Shown here: positions 1 through 8,547 of the stretch, one piece after another
Numbering within the stretch: the first letter of the stretch is position 1
Layout: the number at the start of each line of letters is the position of its first letter
Origin: Apiospora phragmitis
Lineage: Eukaryota > Ascomycota > Sordariomycetes > Amphisphaeriales > Apiosporaceae
Direction of reading: 5' to 3'
DNA length: 64,000 bases
Assembly: GCA_038363925.1 (NCBI GenBank)
Contig: JAQQWL010000004.1
Coordinates: 2,108,001-2,172,000, forward strand
The notes under the pieces: generated by a model
The model's input: the letters and a program-made list of their open reading frames with translations, nothing else
Database searches by the model: none
What the model was told of the DNA's origin: nothing
Position numbers and translations under genes: made by a program

Positions 1-142
1 CATAATATTATGTATGCTTTCCGATAGATTTGGGCTAAAGGTGAGATTTGAGTTCATCCACGCCCAGGGACTTCGGGAAAACGACGAACGCAACAAACAC
101 TCACCCAAGGGTTTATATGCCATTTCAATGCCTAGTTCCCTT

Positions 143-221
143 GCCCGGGCCGGTGTAGCCTAGCGGTAGTATCATTATATTATACTTAAAGGCAAGAGGG
201 TTCAACTCTCCTCTGCGGGCA
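143..221 (+). ncRNA. tRNA-like Pol III element, copy A
   Basis: An A-box-like block (TAGCCTAGCGG at about 156-166) and a B-box-like block (GGTTCAACTC, 199-208) lie at normal tRNA spacing. A T-rich stretch with six consecutive T starts about 15 nt after the element. The ends pair as GCCCG (143-147) with CGGGC (216-220). A near-copy at 60146-60224 carries GACCG/CGGTC in the same place, a compensatory change that argues for a real stem. The D arm and anticodon arm do not fold convincingly and no anticodon can be read. It is either a degenerate tRNA or a tRNA-derived Pol III transcript. Confidence 0.5.
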
Positions 222-819
222 CATATCTTTCTTTTTTCTTTTTCCCTGTCCTTTTCTTCCGTCCCTTTTTAAACCCCAATATCGCCCTAGCAAGTCTATA
301 ACGCGAATGAATGCTCTGAGACGATTTTGTCTAAATAGATAATACTTGCTATTATAGTTATTTAAAAGTAGGAACAATTACCTTCCTAACATTTCTCGGC
401 GCATAATAAGTGTCGACACGTGACTCGCATGCAAATTACCAGGTCTACTTCCTACCTCTAGTAAGTGTGAGTAAGTGGTCACCTGATGGCCTCGTATCTC
501 CGGGATCCCCGTGGTTGTGATTAGATGCCAGCCAAATTATCCGGTGTTGGCCTCTCGGCTCCGAGCAACGGCCGACACGACGGCCGTGATCACGGCCGCG
601 GCATATAGCCCGCGCATTATCAAACAGATAATAAGTATTTAGAAAAGGAACTTTTCGCTCTCGAAATGATAAGTTAACTTCACCATTCATCCATCTGTCA
701 GGGTCATTCCATTTCTCCCTTAACGATACTCTGGTACTGCCCTGTTTTCGAGGCCTTTGTGGTGCTTGTATGCGTTTCGTCCTAGTCACACCAAAAAAAC
801 TCACCGGGTTGCAGTAGAC
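222..819. other. intergenic, nothing recognised
   Basis: I see no supported gene here. The stretch begins with the T-rich tail of the tRNA-like element and ends as the 5' flank of the FAD monooxygenase. No clear TATA box was found. Confidence 0.5.
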
Positions 820-2143
820 ATGTCCTTATCAACCCCTCCGTTACCCGCAATGCCTCTCAATATTCTCATCGTCGGCGCCGGCGTCTGCGGGCCCGCTCTC
901 GCGACCCTCCTGATGCACGCCGATCCCCGGCACAAGATCACCGTCGTAGAGCGCGCACCCACGTTGCGGATCGCAGGGCAACAACTCGACGTCAAAGCGC
1001 AGGGCTTGCCTATCCTCCAGAAGATAGGCCTGAAGGACGCCATCAAGCCGCTCCTTGTCGCCGAGACGGGGTTGCAGTTCGTCGATGCGAAGGGCAAGTC
1101 GCTCGCCGAGTTCGGCGTGACGGATGGTGGGAAGCGCAACTACTCGCTGTCGACGGACCGCGAGATCATGCGCAGCGATCTGGTCAACATGCTGTACGAG
1201 GCGAGCTTGAAACGGCGGAGAGAGATTGACGACTTGGCTGGGTCTGGAAAGACCGAGGGTAGCTTGAAGTACGAGTTCGGCAAGAGCATCGTTGAGCTCT
1301 CGCAGGATGATGATGGAGTAGACATCAGGATATCGAGCGGCGAGACGGGCCGGTACGATCTGGTGGTCGCGGCAGACGGGCAGGGCTCGCGCACAAGACG
1401 TCTTGCCTGGGGCGCCGAAGCCAGCGCAGCGGCATTTGACTACCTGGGCATCCACGCGGCCTACTACAGCATGCCGCGGGCCGAGGGCGAGGGCGGCATG
1501 GCGAAGTGGTTCAACGCCCCCGACAGCCGGTCGATCCTCATGCGGAACGGCGACCGCCCGATGACGCAGGTGTACCTGTTCGCGCGGACGAACGCAGAGC
1601 TATTCCAGCAGGCGTACAAGGAGCCCATCGCAAGACAAAAGGAAGCTTTCCGTCAAGTGTATGCCGGCATCGGTTGGGAAACCGACCGATTCCTGCAGGG
1701 CATGGACGAGTGTGACGACTTTTACGCGCACGAGATCGGACAGATCAAGATCGACCCGCTTTATAAAGGCCGGGTCGTCCTGGTGGGGGACGCGGGGATA
1801 CTGCCCCGCGCCCTTCACGGGTATGGGCACGACGCTCGCTCTCATCGGGGCGTATGTCCTGGCCGGCGAGCTGGCGAGGCATAAGAACCATGTCGGGCTG
1901 GCGCTGAAGGCGTACAGCGAGGTCGTCCGGCCTCCGGTCGACGAGTACCAGAGGCTGGCCCCGGGTCTTCTTCGTGCCATGTTCCCCTCGTCCAGAATTG
2001 GCGTTTGGTTGCTGCAGAATACTGCTTGGGTGTTGGCCAGCCTTAAGGTCGATCAGTTGATACACAAGGCTCTACCGGCGGAGAATAATGACGGGAAGTG
2101 GCCGATTCCAGAGTATCCAGAGTTGAATTTGCCTGTATCATAA
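820..2143 (+). CDS. FAD-dependent monooxygenase (class A), one-base frameshift
   Basis: This is a single-component flavin monooxygenase of the FAD_binding_3 type, the group that hydroxylates or epoxidises small organic substrates with NAD(P)H and O2. The N-terminal Rossmann motif GAGVCGPALA follows the start by about 15 residues, and the second FAD motif (VLVGDAG) lies near residue 325. The frame breaks there: an extra base within 1794-1798 shifts the conserved continuation YCPAPFTGMGT into the next frame, which then runs to a stop at 2143. Removing one base gives 440 codons plus stop. The start at 820 keeps a short leader before the Rossmann strand; ATG 850 is an alternative. The substrate cannot be inferred and no partner enzymes are adjacent. 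The remainder is well preserved, so sequence error is at least as likely as a true null allele. Confidence 0.8.
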
Positions 2144-2608
2144 GATTGTAACTGGAATTTGCTTCCTGGGCAAACAGTGTCAGTGGATGACAAGCGTAAC
2201 TGGTTGTAACATGACGATTTCTGTTTCTTTTAGGTATTCGTGGCTTTGGAGGATAGGGAATACTCAACTCATCATAGGTACATGTAGGTATGTACAATAT
2301 CATGTTTTCGCTCTCCCGGACTAGGTACTGAGACCCAAGTGGACATGTTCAAGCTTGAGATACCAAGATTCACTTAGGTAGGTAGATGTTTGTAAACGGC
2401 TACATGTATGTATTTTTTAACCATACATGTACCTAATGTAAGTACATGTAGTGGATGTGTGGAAGGCACCTACCTATTCCGTTTGCAGGTGGCCAAAATT
2501 ACCTAATCCACGTGCCCTTCCACTGATGCCTTACCTTTAGGTACCTCCCCTGATAATAATAAATAACAGAAGAAGTTTCTATCAAAGGTGCCGACAGACC
2601 TCATACAG
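2144..2608. repeat. TAGGTA/TACCTA-rich low-complexity intergenic
   Basis: Between about 2230 and 2545 the sequence repeatedly uses TAGGTA, TACCTA and TACATGTA words on both strands. This is a simple-sequence texture common in filamentous ascomycete intergenic DNA. No gene was seen. Confidence 0.5.
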
Positions 2609-2698
2609 TCCCGTATCGTCCAGTGGTTAGGATATTGGATTTTCATCTCATAAGTAGTGAATACTCCAAAGGCCCGGGTTCAAATCCTGGTGCGGGAA
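2609..2698 (+). tRNA. tRNA-Glu (UUC) with intron
   Basis: The acceptor TCCCGTA (2609-2615) pairs with TGCGGGA (2691-2697), leaving discriminator A. The D arm contains GTCCAGTGGTTAGGAT. The anticodon stem TTGGA/TCCAA flanks a loop beginning TTTTCA, which gives anticodon TTC. An intron of about 18 nt sits after position 37, the canonical place. The T arm is CCGGG-TTCAAAT-CCTGG. A downstream run of T (from about 2710) would terminate Pol III. The assignment to Glu rests on the anticodon and general similarity to fungal tRNA-Glu. Confidence 0.9.
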
Positions 2699-3202
2699 CA
2701 TATTTGATCCTTTTCTTTTTGTGTCTTCTTCCTCTACCTGCCACTGCATCCTTGTTTGGTGTGACAGCTTCGTGCGAGTACACACCTCATATCATCACCA
2801 AAACTATTGGGAAATCTGTAAGGAAGCTGTACAACAATACAAGTAGATGCAGCTTTCTTTATGTAAGCATCGAGCACCCATACACATTTGTTCCTAACCA
2901 ATGTCATAATTGGTCTTGTCTTATTTGTTGATGCTTCGTATTGCCAGTGGACCGGCGGAGGGGCTTTGTTTGAATATGTATCTTCCGCGCTTCTGCATTT
3001 TGTATTGTCCATATCACCAGGTTCTATTGGATAACGTAGTCCGTCTATGTGTAGAATTCTGGCCCGAAAACGAGTCTCGTCTACATAAAGCCCCTGAACC
3101 GATATCTCCTCCGGTCTCCCAGCCCCCTAGCCCCCTCCACCCATACCAGAGCAACCAAATCCTGCCCTTCCTCTCCTTTCCTTTCCATTCCAATGATCCT
3201 TA
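2699..3202. other. intergenic, nothing recognised
   Basis: This is the tail of tRNA-Glu with its T-rich terminator, followed by a pyrimidine-rich stretch near 3100-3190 downstream of the acetyltransferase. No supported gene. Confidence 0.4.
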
Positions 3203-3738
3203 TCAAGGCAGCGTCCGACTCATCTTCATATACGGCACATCCCCTTGAAGAACTCCTCTCCCTCCGCATCGAGCCCGAACCGCTGATAAAACCCCAGCGC
3301 CGACGTCCGCGCATCGCACCAGACCGACTCGGCCCCCTCGGTGACGGCAAACACGATCGCGTACCGCAGCAGGGCCGAGCCGACGCCGCGCCCCTGCCAC
3401 GGGGGATCCGTGGCGAACTTGCGGAACCGCGCCTCCTTTTTCGAGTTCGCCTCGTCGCCGGCGAAGAAGAGGGAGATGATGCTCACTGGCTCCGTTGGTA
3501 TGGAGCTGCTGTCCTTCTCTCCCTCTTCCTGCTGCTCTTGCTGCTGTTGAAGGTGGGGTGGCAGCAGCGGCGAAGGGTCCTCGAGGAAGACCCCAAAGTG
3601 GTGGCCTTGGTCGTCCTCGTCCAGCTGGACGTACGAGAGCGGCTTATGGGGCCACAGCACGCGGTGCCGGAGGTTGTGGGTCTCCGACGGCGTGATGGCG
3701 CGAATGGTGAAGGAAGGGAGACCGGTATTGGTGGCCAT
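3203..3738 (-). CDS. GNAT-family N-acetyltransferase, probable C-terminal frameshift
   Basis: This is a small acetyl-CoA-dependent acetyltransferase. The acetyl-CoA pyrophosphate loop QGRGVGSALL lies near residue 116 and is followed by the usual strand-helix region with GFYQRFG. A Gln/Glu-rich low-complexity insert occupies roughly residues 60-80. As read, the frame stops at 3226 after KGMCRI. One missing base in the four-C run on the plus strand at about 3241-3244 would restore the family-like ending GDVPYMKMSRTL with a stop at 3203, giving 178 residues. I therefore give the longer span. The gene is unspliced. The substrate is unknown, since GNAT members act on amines, amino acids, antibiotics or proteins. 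Confidence 0.75.
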
Positions 3739-4316
3739 GGCTGGTGAAAGAAGGAAGGTAGTCTAGTTCGCGGTGCGGTGTGCTATTGGACGTTGGATGT
3801 GCCGCTGTCTATAATGTGCTGCTTTTGTCTGGCCAATAGGGGGGATGCGGAGAGATACAAGGCTGACAGAATGATGCATGAAGTTATTTTTTTGACGATC
3901 CACCCGGAGGAGGCGCCGAGCATCGGAGGACTGGTTTCGGTGTCGGACCGCTAGGCTGCTCCGACCAGCGAGTCGTGTTCGCACCGGGCCAATTCAGGTT
4001 TCCACCTTCTTCAATTGGGCTCATCTCAATGTCTGAACACATCTCATGAACTCTCCTTCAGGTACCGATGCTTACGTCATGGCTTCTACAGGCCTCTGCT
4101 ACGAATCATATGAGGCGACTGATTTGCCAGCTGAAACCGATACGTTCTTGGTTATCTCGATAGTAGGATGGGCCAGTTATCACGTCACATTCAAGTGTCC
4201 AGTTCGACCTTCATCATGGATTTATTCTCTTTTCAATTGACTGTCGAGGGGTATGCTATGCTATCGAAGACACCTGGTCATAGAGAGCAGCCCGGGGACT
4301 GTGCATATGATAAGGT
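3739..4316. other. intergenic, nothing recognised
   Basis: Region between the acetyltransferase start and the 3' end of the CVNH gene. No coding or RNA signal could be supported. Confidence 0.4.
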
Positions 4317-4790
4317 TTAGACTGCGGAAAGATGCTTGTTAGTAAACAGGTTCCTGTTTCGCTCGAGCCACGGACCTCATCTACTTACCCCACTGGAAGC
4401 GGCCGTCGTTGTTACCGAGGCGCTCGGACAGGTTGAGGTCGTGGTCGCACATCTCGCCGTTCTCGTTTCGGAGGCGGGCGCGCAGAACGCAGACGGGGCC
4501 GGTACCCTCGACGGAGCACCAGGTACCCTCAGCGGACTCGGAGAAGCCTGTCGTGGTTCGCATCAGTATAAAGCACTTTGTCCACTGAATCCGCACTACG
4601 TCATCGGATCGGAGAAAGAGGGATCGTGCTTACCGGAGCTGTCCCAGCAGAAGCGGCCGTTCTCGTTGCCAATGTGGTCGTTCAGGTTGATCTCGGCCTC
4701 AACCCACTCGCCGTCGACGCGCTGGAGGGTGGCGCGGAGCATGTGGTTGTCCTCAAGACGGATGTCACGGGCGGTGTCGAAGAAAGACAT
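4317..4790 (-). CDS. CVNH (cyanovirin-N homology) domain lectin
   Basis: A 106-residue single-domain CVNH protein, a family that binds mannose-type glycans. It has three exons: 4634-4790, 4389-4547 and a 5-nt coding tail 4317-4321. Splice sites are GTAAGC...GACAG and GTAAGT...TACTAAC...CCGCAG. The two tandem half-repeats are visible: each has LRA-x-L near its start and LN-x-x-x-GN-x-x-GRF-x-W at its end (IGNENGRFCW and LGNNDGRFQW). Removing the second intron turns a would-be WGK ending into WV, the expected CVNH terminus. There is no signal peptide, so a cytosolic product is likely, as for many fungal members. A TATA-like TATAAAG lies about 110 bp upstream of the ATG. Confidence 0.88.
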
Positions 4791-4900
4791 GGTGATGGAG
4801 TGTGTGGTTGTTTGTTGGAGAAGAGATGGATGGTGGTGTGAGATGGCAAGATCAAGGAGAGAAGTCCGGGTCGAGATGAGAGCTAGGGATGAGGTGCAAC

Positions 4901-4907
4901 CTTTATA
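4901..4907 (-). promoter_or_regulatory. TATA-like element of the CVNH gene
   Basis: The minus strand reads TATAAAG here, about 110 bp before the CVNH start codon at 4790. Position and sequence fit a core promoter. No transcript data support it. Confidence 0.4.
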
Positions 4908-7300
4908 TGCATGCCGAGAGGAACTACCTCCCCATCGAAAAGGGGATCGTGGCAGCGTGGCATGGCATCACTGCCCCCTCACTCTTGGAATCCGGTTGCC
5001 TCGCTGAGAGGGGTTTGTTTCATCGACGTGGTCCAGGCTTCTGGCCATCCCATCCATGATGAAGGAGGCTTCCCAGTAGCTTGCCTAGTCCTGACGCCTG
5101 TCATGTGCAGCGGCGTAGGCAGAGAACCAGACGGAACCAGAGGAGCCACCCGTAATCATGCCTTGGACCCTTTTAGAAACTGGACCCCCATGCCCATCGT
5201 TGAAGACCCCTGCGGGGCGATGTGAGGGATCAAACAGACGGGTCCCCACAGGCGGGCAAAGCAGAGGAGCAGAGCTCATCCAGGGCATGGAATTCCCCTC
5301 TCCGCCAAGCCAGGTTATACGTGGCTTCTCGGCACTGCGGCACTGGCGGGAGGCGAGGCTGTATCAAATAAGTTGAGCTGATGCCCATTGACCAAGCATG
5401 AAGTCCTGCAAGTGAGAAGTGAGAATGGGCGGACACGCAGGCAGTCTGTCCAGAGAGGGAAGAGCCCCAGTGGGAAGGATAGGCGAGACGCCCGCCGAAC
5501 AAGCAGCAGTGTAGCGTACCAAGCGCACCTAAAAACGGCCGGGCGTTTGCTCTAGTGATTGGTCGGGTGCTCTAGCGCGGTCTGGCCCGCCCTTTCTCCC
5601 ACTATTGGAGGTTTCTAGTGCCAAGCCAAGTCAGCACAGTGGAATGGCGAACCATATTACTCGTGGTAGTAGGAACCACCTGCAATGCGCAATGCTAGAA
5701 TGTTGGCAATGTTATGCTAGCAGTCAAGCGGTAAACACGTCAGCAAGAGCTTCATGGCCGGTCTCCAGTTTGGGGTGGATAGGTATGCAATCAACAGAGC
5801 AACAACAGCCGTATGTATCTGATCCTATGCACACCGAGTGTTTGTGCAGATCTGTCCAGAAGATCTGTCTTCTCTGGCTCTCTCCTTTTCTCGCTGGAAC
5901 CAGTTGAGCATCCTCATTAATAATAAATCTGCCCAGGTCTGGTTTAGCTTGCCCCCAAGTGTCCCTCCTATTGCCCCTCTACTGCCCCTCTACTGCCCCT
6001 CCATGCGTACCTGTCGAGGCATGCTACGTAATTGCGTTGAGAAGCGGTAGAGCTCCTGCTCGCCAATTGATCCATCACAACTTCCGCTGGTGTGAAGCAA
6101 TCATAAGATTTGCCTGCAAACGAAACACTCCCCTAGCCAATTACTCTTCCAGCCTACTGTGCGAGATGCAATGGCACTCGCAGATCTGTATGACCACGGA
6201 TGTCGGCACTCTTTGATTAACCACACTATAAGAGAGAGAAGGTGCTATTGGCCACGACCACCACCTCCCCAGAGCAATTACAGCGCCCCAGAGCCATTGA
6301 TTGCATGCCGCTATTCCGGCCCGCATCCTGATGGATATCTCCTCCCGGAACCTGTTTGCTTTCATGGCTGTCTCGTATGATCTTTGTCTAACGTACGTAC
6401 GTGCAATGAATGTTGTCGAGAAGCTGCGAATATTCCACTGCCTTCTCCTCGACCAGGCAGTGCAAATTACCTCTTGGTCACCCCCATCATCTGCCGGCAT
6501 AAGCAGCTGGATAAACGATACCTGTCCTGCCAGTGTGATAGATGCGGGGAGAGGCCGCCCCGCTGCGGAACATGCTGGGCTACCGGAGCCGAACGCGCCC
6601 GGGGTCCGGTACAGACAAGAGCCACGAATAAGCATGCTCTTCCCATCGAGTCTATATCATAGGACGGACGGTTTTTTATGCATTCATCAACCTGTTTCTG
6701 ACTCTGTCACGTTCGTTTCTACAAGGAGCAGCAATCTGACTACTACGGAACTCGTAAGTAACCTGACTAGGCTTTCCATTTTCCTAGCAAAGCTCGATGC
6801 ATGTCATCCATCTGCTGGGTAAGGTGACTCGGTATTCGATCCGAATGCTACCCGGGAACTAGTCAGTAAGCTGGAGCTAGAATATGGCTTTACGACTTTC
6901 TGGAGTACGGCTTCGCACATTTCAAAATGTCCATGGGCGCTGCTATTTCAGCTGGCCAGCACGCAATTAAGCATCTTAAGTCCGGAAGCTGGAGATAAGC
7001 CTACCTTGCTTATGGGAACAGCTCACTTCTATTGCATCTTTCGTTTGGAGTTAAGGAGACTTGGTCTCCGAATTGGTCAGCTCAGCAAATGCATCACCAA
7101 GCGGTTTGTATGGCCAGGTCAGTTAATACTAATCAGTAGCATCACGAAAACCTTCTTACAGGGACGCCGCTCTGAGAAACCTGACTATAAGAAGGGAGCT
7201 CGAATAAGAGTACAGGTCAATCTAGGATGCACCTTCTATGGTAGAGCATATTACTGGAATATAGGCTATTTTTCTCGACGGAATTCACCACTGCTTGACC
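4908..7300. other. 2.4-kb intergenic, nothing recognised
   Basis: Contains only short, unconvincing open frames without splice logic or recognisable domains. The left part is the CVNH promoter region and the right end is the 5' flank of the hydrolase. A direct triplication of CTACTGCCCCT-like units is seen near 5978-6000. Confidence 0.4.
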
Positions 7301-8351
7301 ATGTTCTTCGGAAACCACGCCCAGCTCGGCCTCGCCGCCAAGATCCCCGTCCCGGACCCGTCCCCCGTCCTCTCCTACAGTCCCGTCGTCCTCGACCATG
7401 TCCCCAACCGCCCCGCGCCCTTGCAGATGCGCGTCTCCGTCCCTTCACCCTCCTCTTCTTCTTCCACTTCGTCTAGCGAGCCGCTGCCCGTCATCTTGCT
7501 CGCCCACGGCCTCGGCCTCAGCAGCTTCCTCTCATCCCACGAGGGCTACGCCCCCCTCGCCGACTTCCTGGCCGGCCGCGGCTTCGCCGTGATCCAGCCG
7601 ACGTTTCTGTACTCCAGGTTCTACGACCCGGCCAAGGTCCCCACAACGGAGGAGCCGGGAACGAGTTCCACTGGAAGACGAGCGTTCGGGACCTCACCCA
7701 GATCCTCGACCGCCTCGACGAGATCGAGGCCGCGGTGCCCGGTTTGCTACTCAGTAGCAGCAGCAGCGGCGGACGCCGGATGTTGGACCGCGAGCGGATC
7801 GCCATCGTCGGCCACTCGTTCGGCGCCGCCACCGTCAACCTGCTCCTCGGCGTCGTCAACACCGACACCCGCTTCCCCGGCGAGGCCGGCGCGGCGATGT
7901 TCGGCGGGCGCGACGCACGCATCAAGGCCGGCGTGCTGATGGCCGTGGCCGGCTCCGGTCCCCTAGAGACTGAGGCCGGACGGAAGATTCTTCCCTTCTA
8001 CGGGCGCGACTTCGGCCAGCTCCGGGCGCCGACGCTCGTCGTCGCGGGCGATAGCGATGCGAGCGGGTATCTGACGACGAGGGGGCCCGAGTTCCACATG
8101 GACGCGTACCGTTTGGCGCCGGGGCCCAAGGACCTGCTGACGGTCCGGGGCGGGCTGCACTGCCTCGGCGGCGTCGACGGGTGGGACGCCGTCGGCACGC
8201 CCGACACGGATCCGCAGCGGCTGGGCGCCGTGCAGCGGATGACGTGGGCGTACTTACGGAGCCAGCTCTACGAGGGCGATACGGCGTGGGCGGATGCGTG
8301 CGAGGCTTTGAAGGGGTTGGGGAACTCGGGGACGTCCAGCACAAACCCTAG
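7301..8351 (+). CDS. alpha/beta hydrolase (PAF-acetylhydrolase/chlorophyllase-like), two frameshifts
   Basis: This is a serine hydrolase of the alpha/beta fold. The oxyanion-hole segment LLAHGLGLS precedes the nucleophile elbow GHSFGAA, and a later LVVAGDSDASG segment probably carries the acid, followed by GGLHCLGG with the likely catalytic His. Two single-base losses break the frame. One is at the GGG of 7657-7659, after which the second frame reads GNEFHWKTSVRDLTQ. The other is at the G run 8319-8322, after which the frame ends LGDVQHKP with a stop at 8349-8351. Restoring both gives 350 residues. Without the second correction the frame reads on to 8553 and would collide with the 3' end of the transcription factor. 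The first ATG is at 7301. The substrate is unknown; esters or small lipids are plausible for the family. Confidence 0.75.
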
Positions 8352-8547
8352 TAGTAACAAAGGTACGAAGTATTTTGGCAGACAGCGTGACAAAGTAGCG
8401 GGAACTTGTCTGAGAATCTGCGTGGAACAAACAGCAGTGTCATTCCTGAAGTATGTATATTTATGTATGCTCATGAATATCGTCAGATGTTCCGCAAGCC
8501 TGCCTTGGCGCTGTGAGACCCCCATTGATATCCCACCATGTATGCTA

